A DNA stretch of 29,345 nt from Thermococcus sp. (GTDB lineage Archaea > Methanobacteriota_B > Thermococci > Thermococcales > Thermococcaceae), in contig JALTCK010000070.1 in NCBI GenBank assembly GCA_027074805.1, positions 1 through 29,345 on the forward strand, in the 5' to 3' direction. Below are positions 15,401-21,635 of this stretch, in pieces; the stretch's first letter is position 1; every line of letters begins with the position of its first letter. The notes under the pieces are model-generated. The model did no database searches. It saw nothing but the letters and a program-made list of their open reading frames with translations, and was not told the DNA's origin. The translations under genes and the position numbers were made by a program.

Positions 15401-15737
15401 AGGCCTCACTTGAAATCTCATTCTGGAATTCATAGTGGCTGGAAACATTCAGATTCATGGTTTTCAGCGTCTTTTTGCCCCGGACGTATGCAGCATACGT
15501 TTCCTTGGAGGAGGTATTTACTCCGGTTATCTGGAGATAAATAATTCCTGGAGATGTCAGGTTAGGGAACTCTTTCTGTAGGGTTTCTGGGCTCCACGTA
15601 TCTTCGGGGTATTTTGAAGTATAGGTTTCCATTGCATTGGTTAACGAAAGATATATCACAGAGAACAGTACGGTGAATATTAGCCCGAGAGAGACCAGGA
15701 TGATTGATTTTCTGGGTTTGTTTGGGTGTCTTCTCAT
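12441..15737 (-). CDS. Large MMPL/RND-like membrane protein lacking the last TM bundle
   Basis: A 1098-residue protein with one N-terminal membrane helix (about 10-30), a very large extracellular domain (about 35-770), five membrane helices (about 771-925), a further helix (about 950-968) and a short extracellular domain to the end. The five-helix segment and topology fit the MMPL/RND (SSD-like) fold. A complete member would have 12 helices, with five more after the second ectodomain; here the protein stops instead. The ectodomain carries more than 20 Asn-X-Ser/Thr sequons, in keeping with archaeal surface N-glycosylation. ATG 15737 follows GGTGA; GTG 15746 is an alternative. The gene is AT-rich compared with its neighbours. 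Substrate unknown; it may export lipids or hydrophobic compounds, or be non-transporting. Confidence 0.72.
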   Translation of the reverse strand: MRRHPNKPRKSIILVSLGLIFTVLFSVIYLSLTNAMETYTSKYPEDTWSPETLQKEFPNLTSPGIIYLQITGVNTSSKETYAAYVRGKKTLKTMNLNVSSHYEFQNEISSEASEVALISLKNATKFMTEVYNTISSANQSFGMLLTQSFKIYPLFKLLNSTLPGLRKTYTESYLNASQTQLRFLKIQKILNESSKEYISIHQNLSAAQSVTNNLTSGVIDFNNHLESLQENYTTTFLRVIWTYKGLRDLIKAYEIGSAYPCKVASLSLYLHLPEDFIYKVFYATYPAYKESGYAGITDELLANITINFVLDRMNASPYKTFDREFGKSFVLMVMAYDTKQRSRTSIIDNTQNQVDVLSQLIKETLNELPSLLSSSSLNYYFPYLGNVSGQTMRFILNEIESQRKPQESAIEIALALNVHGIPREYYLTLSTNASIDSVERSLLNEIVSQKLPNDMKRFSSNISEVIIKYEKRNGYAGVLSSNPEILKNATLEVITIMSQGQRPEELTDSEELSPEKAATNAVSHILKEILSNSSVDVPSTFLNITAETIARYPSKKQGEKSQQEILSAIFTRAFNQYSGTLVMKFYSEASPKEAALHVFYESLLPKFISNSSPENSHLIRRLLQDIPREYPLTKSHLKELSLNATILKVNSWEPKILGRTVTLPAMRITEIAWEFRGNSNLITESDVSGISKKIYETAMRVHRDQVLALKGPKNDSFIVVVKTKNGTSNIIPEKVERAFSSSFNLVTPSTKVRELAPLNLRPSHSQEHSGLSMLIIAIILIGWLTLLVTLRGPLLATVIPSLTVFGVLELLSETIYKTMTFDNTTIIIGVVFTSSSAFAVSYCIIESFRRSLAIATSEGISVLETARESTYGILTITALSGTSAILLELPIIESIVVTLLTAVPVFLALNALLLISTRSLGDKLVFWWPMSAEIVLRNENNGREGLLKKGFAVFIISLITTGSIASLLNYRESPGITLYGSNVYILLSNGSKIGEKDFQIVQQIAESIASLNGIDGVYTLTRPYGVPLNLSAEELMNTWGSDYVSKDKKAVLIVVKIRAKNLPNIENLIRDKLNEIIRSNPAIKEVSYENGIVVLETQ

Positions 15738-15782
15738 CACTTTCACCGTCTTTATATCTTGTACATGAACACTTCGATGAAT

Positions 15783-15792
15783 TTTTTAAAAG
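15783..15792 (-). promoter_or_regulatory. TATA-like element for the MMPL-like gene
   Basis: Minus-strand CTTTTAAAAAATTC covers this position. A start about 25 nt downstream, near 15762, leaves a leader that includes GGTGA before ATG 15737. A closer GATATAAAG at about 15750-15760 is too near the start codon to be the main TATA unless the true start lies inside the gene. Confidence 0.4.
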
Positions 15793-15825
15793 CTCTTCTG
15801 GGCAACATTGGCGCTTTTAGTGAGT

Positions 15826-15840
15826 TCGGTCTGAGACCGA
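15826..15840. promoter_or_regulatory. 15-bp palindrome upstream of the ArsR-like gene promoter
   Basis: TCGGTCT (15826-15832) and AGACCGA (15834-15840) form a perfect inverted repeat around one G. It abuts the BRE/TATA of the ArsR-like gene on its upstream side and lies between the divergent promoters. It is GC-rich in an AT-rich region. It may be a second regulator site; its sequence is unlike the 31-bp palindrome downstream. Confidence 0.5.
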
Positions 15841-15844
15841 TAAA

Positions 15845-15855
15845 CTTTTATATAC
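15845..15855 (+). promoter_or_regulatory. TATA box for the regulator/toastrack operon
   Basis: CTTTTATATAC is a strong TATA. Transcription should begin near 15876, inside the 31-bp palindrome that follows, which is the expected arrangement for repression by blocking polymerase. Confidence 0.65.
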
Positions 15856-15871
15856 CTATCACACAATTTAA

Positions 15872-15902
15872 GTACAGAAAATTGTACTACAAAAATCTGT
15901 AC
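15872..15902. promoter_or_regulatory. 31-bp palindromic operator over the transcription start
   Basis: GTACAGA (15872-15878) pairs with TCTGTAC (15896-15902), and the inner TTGTA (15882-15886) pairs with TACAA (15888-15892) around a central C at 15887. Only the 3-nt AT spacers between half-site parts are non-symmetric. It covers the predicted transcription start of the ArsR-like gene and ends 11 nt before its ATG. The gene product is a dimeric-type HTH protein, so autoregulation is the simplest reading. Confidence 0.7.
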
Positions 15903-15913
15903 CTGGTGATATC

Positions 15914-16324
15914 ATGGATGATCTCAGGCTTCAGCTTGAAGAGCTGAAGAAACGGTTGGAAGTGCTGGAGGAGAGCATCGACCCGGTGGACGAGGTTATG
16001 CTCTCCATAAAAGCCCGCCTCCGGCGAAAGCTTGAGGGAGGGAACCTGCCGGAGATTGATGAGGAGAAGGCCGCGAAGACTCTCAAGGCCCTCGCCAATC
16101 CCGACAGGATACGGGTACTCAAGATGCTCTCCGAGAAGCCCATGGGCTTCAAGGAGATAAAAGACGCCCTCGGGGTTGAGAGCCCCACAGTTTCCCACCA
16201 CCTGAAACTCCTCGTTAGAACTCGGATGGTGAGACGGGAAGACAAGTACGAGATCTCGCCTGATGGCCGTTTGTTTTTGCGCTTGCTTGAGATAATAACT
16301 GCCCTTGAGGAGGTGGAAGAATGA
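15914..16324 (+). CDS. ArsR-like winged-helix transcriptional regulator
   Basis: A 136-residue regulator. Residues 1-40 form an N-terminal coiled coil (LRLQLEELKKRLEVLEESI) followed by a linker. Residues about 53-130 form an ArsR-type winged helix: KTLKALANPDRIRVLKMLSEKPMGFKEI, recognition region GVESPTVSHHLKLLVRTRMVRRE and a C-terminal helix. No cysteine-based metal site is visible, so the signal is probably a protein partner or a ligand. ATG 15914 follows GGTGAT. A 31-bp palindrome covers the promoter, suggesting autoregulation. Its stop overlaps the next ATG by 4 bp, making it the head of the membrane/toastrack operon it most likely controls. Confidence 0.88.
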   Translation: MDDLRLQLEELKKRLEVLEESIDPVDEVMLSIKARLRRKLEGGNLPEIDEEKAAKTLKALANPDRIRVLKMLSEKPMGFKEIKDALGVESPTVSHHLKLLVRTRMVRREDKYEISPDGRLFLRLLEIITALEEVEE

Positions 16325-17634
16325 GTTTTGGATGGAAGTACAGGGCCGTCCCGCACGAAGGCCCTAGATTTAGGGTGGCCGAGTATCTCAAGGTTCTCAC
16401 GGCAATACTGCTCATCGCATGGCTGTTCAAAGGGCCGCTGAGACTTGGGGCGTACAACGACCAGATGGTGTATGCAATAATCGCACTGATCTTCGCCTTT
16501 GAGCTTCTGAGCGTCGGTAGGTGGTTCGGGGTGACCGTCAGCGGCGTGGTATTCGCACTGGCGAAGGGGGCCTTCTGGACGAGCGTCTTCCTGTTCTTTG
16601 GTAGGTGGCTTGGCCTGTCGGAAACGTTCCAGGGTAAGGGGGCAGTGCTGACGGCGGGCACCATGTTTGCATACGCCGTAGTCCTGACCATCGCGGGCCT
16701 CCTGCTGGTGAAGTTCGATGAGAAGAGGCTCGACATGAAAGTGGAGAGGAAGGCCTACGAGTTCGAGGGGGCGGACTTCGGGGACATCAAAGTCCTCGGC
16801 CGCGGGAAGGCGTACCCCGTGAAGTTCGGAAGGAAGAGGGTTGGCTGGGTGCTTGACAGCGAGGTGACCGTTGAGGTGGAGACACCCCTTGGGAAGGTGA
16901 GCAAAAAGCTCCTTGCGCCGGTAATCGTCTGGACCGAGGAGAACCTCGAAGGGAAGAAGACCTCACCTGACCCCGCCTTCGTCGCCAGGGTGAACGGGCT
17001 GATTAATCCCGAGAGGCTCTACCGGAAGGGCAAGAGGGATAGTGTGGTCGACCTCGGGTTTATCAAGGTTTACGAGGGGGAGGGCTTCGAGTACGTCAAG
17101 CTGCCCTTCATCGAGGTCATCGAAACTCCCACTGGGCAGGAAGTTAAGGTTGGGCCAATACACGTGCATGAGGGGAGGGTTGAGATACCCGGAGGGATGC
17201 TGACCATCAGGGAGCTTCGCAACGGCTTCCAGCTGACGAAAGCGGGGAGCAGGCTGAAGATTCAGACGGACGAGTACTCCATCGAAGTTGATGGTGAGAG
17301 GGTAACCTACAAGAGCGGAAACGAAAGCCTCAGCCTCGGTGAGACCGTATCCCTGCGCTCGGGCGATGTCTCTGTCAGCGTTGGCAGGGGAAGGGCCAAG
17401 ATACGCATTGAAGATGTTGTAATCTCTGCCAGAGACGGTAACGTGCGCATAAGGACTGGGGGTAAAACCTACACGGTGGAGAATCCCGAGGCCTACAGGC
17501 TTGTAGTCAGAAAGGCTAGGGAGATAGTGGAGGAACAGAGTGCCGAGCTGATAGAGGGTCTAGGGATAGACAGGACACTGCTCAACAAACGCGTGAAGGA
17601 GCTCCTCGACGAGCTAATGGGCTACATCGGGTGA
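16321..17634 (+). CDS. Four-TM protein with beta-rich C-terminal region
   Basis: A 437-residue protein. Four hydrophobic helices span about 22-130 (around VLTAILLIAWLF, MVYAIIALIFAFELL, SGVVFALAKGAFWTSVFLFF and TAGTMFAYAVVLTIAGLLLV). The remaining 300 residues are soluble: a mixed region (140-270), then short beta repeats (RLKIQTDEYSIEVDGERVTY, SLGETVSLRSGDVSVSVG, ISARDGNVRIRTGGKTYTV) ending in a long helix at about 395-437. The repeating strands resemble toastrack/DUF4097-like sheets but no family can be assigned. It overlaps the regulator gene by ATGA. The topology suggests a sensor or anchor for the soluble beta proteins encoded downstream. Confidence 0.75.
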   Translation: MSFGWKYRAVPHEGPRFRVAEYLKVLTAILLIAWLFKGPLRLGAYNDQMVYAIIALIFAFELLSVGRWFGVTVSGVVFALAKGAFWTSVFLFFGRWLGLSETFQGKGAVLTAGTMFAYAVVLTIAGLLLVKFDEKRLDMKVERKAYEFEGADFGDIKVLGRGKAYPVKFGRKRVGWVLDSEVTVEVETPLGKVSKKLLAPVIVWTEENLEGKKTSPDPAFVARVNGLINPERLYRKGKRDSVVDLGFIKVYEGEGFEYVKLPFIEVIETPTGQEVKVGPIHVHEGRVEIPGGMLTIRELRNGFQLTKAGSRLKIQTDEYSIEVDGERVTYKSGNESLSLGETVSLRSGDVSVSVGRGRAKIRIEDVVISARDGNVRIRTGGKTYTVENPEAYRLVVRKAREIVEEQSAELIEGLGIDRTLLNKRVKELLDELMGYIG

Positions 17635-17639
17635 GGGAA

Positions 17640-17768
17640 ATGGAAACAGCAACTCGACCAAGAGGCCCCTCTGAATATTTCCTCGATGCAGAGGAGAGTG
17701 AGGAGGTATGGGGCGGGATGGGGCACGAGCGGTCCCTTTTCGATTTCCTCCCGGAGGGATGGCTGTGA
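17640..17768 (+). CDS. 42-residue small protein in the toastrack operon
   Basis: A short frame from ATG 17640 to TGA 17768, with GGTGAGGG overlapping the upstream stop as ribosome binding site. The 42 residues are acidic in the middle (EESEEVW) and end in an amphipathic, aromatic-rich motif (RSLFDFLPEGWL). Its stop overlaps a GTG of the next gene as GTGA and lies 10 bp past the ATG at 17759, the signature of translational coupling. I recognise no family. A short linear peptide that docks on the neighbouring membrane or beta protein is a guess. Confidence 0.6.
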   Translation: METATRPRGPSEYFLDAEESEEVWGGMGHERSLFDFLPEGWL

Positions 17769-18436
17769 GGTTCGAGGGCATCGAGGAGGTCTGGATGAAG
17801 CTCGTGGACGTTGACCTGAAGGTGAGTTCCTGGGAGAGGCCCTACGTGGAGCTCATTCCAGGCTCGGAAGGGGGCGTAAAGATTCGAACTAGGGACGGCA
17901 GACTTTCCGTGGACTACAAGGCCCTGTGGAAGCTCGGGAAGACCATAAAGCGCGACAGAACCCTGGAGCCGCTGGAGCTGCGCGTTCCTGCCGGAGTTCC
18001 GGTCTCCGTTGGCATTAAGAGGGGAGGGGTTACGGCCGATGGAGTGCACTTTGGGAACCTCTCCGTTGGTGAGTGCAGGGTTTCACTGAAGGGGTGCACC
18101 ATTGGCGAGCTCGTCTCGGCAGTTTCAACAGTTAGAGGCTCAGTCGCGGTGGAGGAGAGGGCCTCTGTAATGGCAATGGCCGGGATAGTCGAGCTTGCGG
18201 TTGAGAGGCTTGATGGGGATCTGAAAATCGCGAGCAACATGGGGCTCGTCAAGGTCTGTCTCCCCCGGGACTACGACGCCTCGATAACGACCGAGAACAA
18301 CGGTGGAGCGATTAAGTTGGACGGGATCGGTTCGGAAGGGTTCCTCGGTGACGGAAGAAACACCGTGACGCTCGTGGCCAACATGGGCGGCGTGGTGGAG
18401 TTAAACATTTGTGAGGGTGAGGAAAATGATGTTTGA
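17759..18436 (+). CDS. DUF4097/toastrack-like beta-repeat protein, first copy
   Basis: A 225-residue beta-rich protein related in layout to its downstream neighbour: the N-terminal RFEGIEEVWMKLVDVDLKVS aligns with MFENVREVEIKAVNGHLDIE there, followed by SWERPYVELIPG against GWENDYVEVEYR. Strand repeats of about 18-20 residues continue (GVTADGVHFGNLSVGECRVSLKGC, VSTVRGSVAVEERASVMAM, IASNMGLVKVCLP). I start at ATG 17759, directly after GGAGGG; GTG 17765, six nt from GGAGGG and overlapping the small gene's stop, is equally possible. An ATG at 17708 would add a tail not shared with the paralogue and would overlap the small gene. No signal peptide, so it is probably cytoplasmic. Confidence 0.78.
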   Translation: MAVRFEGIEEVWMKLVDVDLKVSSWERPYVELIPGSEGGVKIRTRDGRLSVDYKALWKLGKTIKRDRTLEPLELRVPAGVPVSVGIKRGGVTADGVHFGNLSVGECRVSLKGCTIGELVSAVSTVRGSVAVEERASVMAMAGIVELAVERLDGDLKIASNMGLVKVCLPRDYDASITTENNGGAIKLDGIGSEGFLGDGRNTVTLVANMGGVVELNICEGEENDV

Positions 18437-19079
18437 AAACGTTCGTGAAGTTGAGATAAAGGCCGTTAACGGCCATCTGGATATCGAGGGCTGGGAAAAC
18501 GACTATGTGGAAGTTGAATACAGGGAACATGGTGAGGTGGACGTTGAGGTCGAGCAGAAGGGGAGCAGGCTCCTCATAAAGGAGGAGCCGAAGAAGAAGT
18601 TCCTCAACCTGCTGGGGGAGAGCGGCTGGGCGGAGATTGAGTTGAAGGTGCCGAAAGGTGTCGTTGTAAACGCCAAGAACGTCAATGGCGAGCTTAAAGC
18701 CAGGGGCGTGCACTTTGAGGAGTCCACGACTGTTAACGGTGAAATCCACCTTGAGGACTGTGAGACTGAAAAACTCTCCACCGTAAACGGTGAGATAAAG
18801 GCGCACCTGACCGCTGCCGGTCCACTGAAGGCCTCAACCGTGAACGGGGAACTTGAGATCACCATCGAGGACCTTGAAGGCGATGTGGAGGCGAGCTGCG
18901 TTAACGGCGACATAGTTCTTCGTCTCACGGACTTCTGCGACGCGAGGATCGTGACGAAGAGGGTGAACGGGGACGTTAAGCTCGTCGGGATAGACCCAAA
19001 TGACCCTGTGCTGGGTACAGGGGAGTTCACCGTCAATGTAAGCACCATCAACGGGGACGTAAGGGTGGAGCTGATCTGA
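18426..19079 (+). CDS. DUF4097/toastrack-like protein with eight VNG repeats
   Basis: A 217-residue protein built of strand repeats, each marked by (V/I)NG(E/D/H) followed by a hydrophobic strand. The NG motifs begin at residues 14, 86, 103, 120, 139, 159, 180 and 208, a 17-21 residue period through most of the protein. This is the pattern of DUF4097/toastrack domains, known from Bacillus LiaG, YvlB and the C-terminus of PspC, which act in envelope stress responses. No signal peptide or membrane helix. GGTGAGG lies 5 nt before the tandem ATG codons at 18426/18429. The gene overlaps the preceding paralogue by 11 bp, so the pair is translated together. Confidence 0.85.
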   Translation: MMFENVREVEIKAVNGHLDIEGWENDYVEVEYREHGEVDVEVEQKGSRLLIKEEPKKKFLNLLGESGWAEIELKVPKGVVVNAKNVNGELKARGVHFEESTTVNGEIHLEDCETEKLSTVNGEIKAHLTAAGPLKASTVNGELEITIEDLEGDVEASCVNGDIVLRLTDFCDARIVTKRVNGDVKLVGIDPNDPVLGTGEFTVNVSTINGDVRVELI

Positions 19080-19091
19080 TTTTCTCATTTT

Positions 19092-19127
19092 ATTGCACAA
19101 TCATGCGATTATGTGATTAGGTAATCA
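19092..19127. promoter_or_regulatory. Operator-like palindromes upstream of the MFS pair
   Basis: The 82-bp gap before the transporters holds TGATTA-GG-TAATCA (19114-19127), a perfect inverted repeat, and ATTG-CA-CAAT (19092-19101). The core TTGCACAA also occurs in the nested repeat region at 1634-1641. No strong TATA is clear between them, so these may modulate read-through or a weak internal promoter. Confidence 0.4.
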
Positions 19128-19161
19128 AAGAGTTGTGAGGATGTGCAGGAGGTTAGCCAGG

Positions 19162-20409
19162 ATGCTCGACGAGCTGAAGAACCTGGGAAGGAACTACTGG
19201 CTCTACACCACGGGCAGGTGGATTTCGCAGGCCGGCTGGGTGGTTCAGGACGTCGCGGTTCCACTCTACGTGCTGGACACGACGGGAAGCGGTGCGATGA
19301 TGAGCGCCTTCGTGATGGCCGAGCTGATTCCGAGGCTGGTGTTGAACCCGATAGCCGGTGTGATAGGCGACCGCTACAACAGGAAGAGGCTCATGTACGG
19401 CCTCGATATTGCGCGGGGCGTTTTGCTCTTCGGTGTTCTGGCATTCAACCTGCTCGGAATCCGGGAGCTCCTCATCGTGCAGGTACTAATGAGCGTCCTC
19501 GGAACGTTCTTCTCCGCGGGAATAAGCGGGATGTTTCCGGATTTGGTCGAGAAGGAAAGGCTCGCCCAGGCCAACTCGATACTCCAGATGGGCGGGCAGG
19601 TTCTCCGGATAATCGGCCCGGTTCTGGGCGGGCTTGTATACGCCTTCGGAGGGATAAGGCTCGCCATACTGATAAACGCGGTCAGTTTCTTTGGTTCCGG
19701 TCTCTTCGAGACCCTCATCGAGTACGAGTGGAAGACGAGGAGGCTGAGCTCGGTTAAAGAGGTCTGGGACGATTTAGTTGAAGGCTTCCACTTCATAAGG
19801 GACTCGAAGTCCCTGCTAATCCTCGTCAGCCTGGCGGTCGTTTTGAACACCCTCCTCAACCCCGTTTTTGCCGTTGTGCTTCCGTACCTCGCCAGGGTAA
19901 CCCTGGGACTATCCTCGATCAAGTTCGGGAGCATTGAGACGGCGGCGACCCTCGGGGCATTAGCTGGAAACCTCCTGATAGCCGGAAAGCTCAAGGAAAA
20001 CTCGGAGGAGGTCTTTTTCAAAGCCGCCTTCGTACAGCTCGGCATTCTCTTCCTCCTCGTCCTCGCGGCTTATCCGGCCTTTAGAGACATAGCCTATCCG
20101 CTCCTCATAGTCACCTTCGTCCTCTTCGGGGTCTTCAACACCCTCGTGAACGTCCCGCTCTTCACGAAGCTCCAGAAGGCTGTACCTGGAGAGGTGCGCT
20201 CACGCTTCTTCACGGCGTTTGAGACCACGGTCATGGCGACGACCCCGCTCGGGATGGCCATCGTCGGTCCAATCCTCAACGTCCTTCCGGTTTACGAGCT
20301 TGTAGGGGTTCTTCTGGCCGTGAGCTTCGCCATAGCGCTCGCCTTCTACCTGAGGTTCGGCGAAACCATTATGAGGGTCGGTGAGGAGGTTCCGGAGGTG
20401 GTAACTTGA
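19162..20409 (+). CDS. MFS transporter (EntS/MFS_3-like), first of tandem pair
   Basis: A 415-residue major facilitator with about 12 hydrophobic segments. The MFS loop 2-3 signature is GVIGDRYNRKRLMYG, and the family motif near the start is GRWISQAGWVVQDVAVPLYVLD. The subgroup is MFS_3, which includes enterobactin exporter EntS and macrolide efflux proteins, so drug or metabolite export is likely. I start at ATG 19162, eight nt after GGAGGT; ATG 19141 (after GTGAGG) is an alternative that adds seven residues. It lies 82 bp after the toastrack gene and overlaps the next MFS gene by 4 bp. The regulator, toastrack and MFS genes may therefore form one functional locus. Confidence 0.88.
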   Translation: MLDELKNLGRNYWLYTTGRWISQAGWVVQDVAVPLYVLDTTGSGAMMSAFVMAELIPRLVLNPIAGVIGDRYNRKRLMYGLDIARGVLLFGVLAFNLLGIRELLIVQVLMSVLGTFFSAGISGMFPDLVEKERLAQANSILQMGGQVLRIIGPVLGGLVYAFGGIRLAILINAVSFFGSGLFETLIEYEWKTRRLSSVKEVWDDLVEGFHFIRDSKSLLILVSLAVVLNTLLNPVFAVVLPYLARVTLGLSSIKFGSIETAATLGALAGNLLIAGKLKENSEEVFFKAAFVQLGILFLLVLAAYPAFRDIAYPLLIVTFVLFGVFNTLVNVPLFTKLQKAVPGEVRSRFFTAFETTVMATTPLGMAIVGPILNVLPVYELVGVLLAVSFAIALAFYLRFGETIMRVGEEVPEVVT

Positions 20410-21635
20410 GCCTCAACAGGAACTTCTGGCTCTTCGCATTCGGCCGCTTCGTTTCCCAGCTCGGATGGGCGGTTCAAGATGTAGCGTTGCCCCTCTACGT
20501 CCTTGATAAAACGCACAGTGGAGGTATGATGACGCTCTTCGTCCTGGCTGAAATGGTTCCCGTCCTCATTGTAATGCCCTTCGCCGGCGTTATCGGGGAC
20601 AGGTACAACAGGAAGTGGCTGATGGTTGGTTTTGACCTGGCGAGGGGCGTTCTCCTGTTCGGCATTCTAGCGTTCCACCTCCTCGGCATCTACCAGCTTC
20701 TCCTCGTCCAGATTATGATGGGGACGATGAGCGCTTTCTTCGGCGCGGCAACGAACGCAATGTTCCCGGATCTCGTTGAGCCGGACGAGCTTGAGCGGGC
20801 CAACTCCATAGCGGGCTCCTCCAACATACTTGCCAGGCTCATCGGCCCCGCTCTTGGAGGCATAATCTACGCCGTTGGCGGCATCGCGCTGGCCCTCCTC
20901 GTGAACGCGGTGAGCTTCTTCGGCTCGGGTCTGTTTGAGATTATGATACGCTACGAGTGGAATACCCGGGAGCTTGAAAGTGCTTCTCAGGTCATACGGG
21001 ACATAAAAGAGGGCCTGCACTTCCTTCGTTCCAACCGCTACCTGATGACGATAATGACGTTTGCCCTGTTTATGTCCGCGCTGGGCCAGCCTTTTGGGGC
21101 AGTGGTGATGCCCTACGCCTTCAGGGAGGTTCTTAAGTTTTCCAGCCAGCAGTTCGGACTCCTTGAGAGCTTTTTTATGGGTGGCATGCTCGTGGGGAAC
21201 CTGATCATAGCCGTTAAAGTCGGAAAGAAGGCGGGTAGATTCCTGTTCATTGCCCTGTTCCTCAGCGGTTTGATGATTCTGGCCTTCATGTGGGTAATCA
21301 GCCCCTTTGCCAACCTAACGCGGGAGGGGGCCTTCATGACCCTCGCGGCCATTGGAGCGGCATGGGGTGCCCTCGAGGCCTTCGTTAACGTGCCCCTCAA
21401 CTCAAAGATTCAGAGGGCGATTCCCACCGAACTCAGGGGCAGGGTCATGTCGGCCCTCATAGTATTAATGAACATCTCCGGACCTCTCGGGCTGACGCTT
21501 ATCGGCCCGTTGCTTGACCGTTACCCGGCGTGGCAGGTCACCTTCGCCCTCTGGCTCGGGATGGCAGCTGTGATCGTGTACTACTGGATACGCTACTCTG
21601 AGGTATTGCTTGGGGAAGCGGAGAGCTCTGGGTAG
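20406..21635 (+). CDS. MFS transporter (EntS/MFS_3-like), second of tandem pair
   Basis: A 409-residue, 12-TM paralogue of the preceding transporter, closely similar through the N-terminal half (SQLGWAVQDVALPLYVLD; GVIGDRYNRKWLMVG; DLARGVLLFGILAFHLLG) and in the second half (VNVPLNSKIQRAIPTELRGR). A local duplication is the likely origin. The start is TTG 20406, overlapping the upstream TGA as TTGA, with GGAGGTG four nt before; the rare start and overlap suggest coupling at equal or reduced level. A heterodimer is possible but most MFS proteins work as monomers. It ends immediately before the stop of the convergent adenosyltransferase gene. Confidence 0.9.
   Translation: MSLNRNFWLFAFGRFVSQLGWAVQDVALPLYVLDKTHSGGMMTLFVLAEMVPVLIVMPFAGVIGDRYNRKWLMVGFDLARGVLLFGILAFHLLGIYQLLLVQIMMGTMSAFFGAATNAMFPDLVEPDELERANSIAGSSNILARLIGPALGGIIYAVGGIALALLVNAVSFFGSGLFEIMIRYEWNTRELESASQVIRDIKEGLHFLRSNRYLMTIMTFALFMSALGQPFGAVVMPYAFREVLKFSSQQFGLLESFFMGGMLVGNLIIAVKVGKKAGRFLFIALFLSGLMILAFMWVISPFANLTREGAFMTLAAIGAAWGALEAFVNVPLNSKIQRAIPTELRGRVMSALIVLMNISGPLGLTLIGPLLDRYPAWQVTFALWLGMAAVIVYYWIRYSEVLLGEAESSG

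Noticed and set aside
17708..17758. N-terminal extension of the first toastrack protein from ATG 17708
   Set aside because: The added residues do not align with the paralogue, overlap the small gene in another frame, and the ribosome binding site directly abuts the ATG.
19143..19757. 204-codon frame inside the first MFS gene
   Set aside because: Gly/Arg-rich with no hydrophobic segments, overlaps a clear 12-TM transporter in the correct frame.
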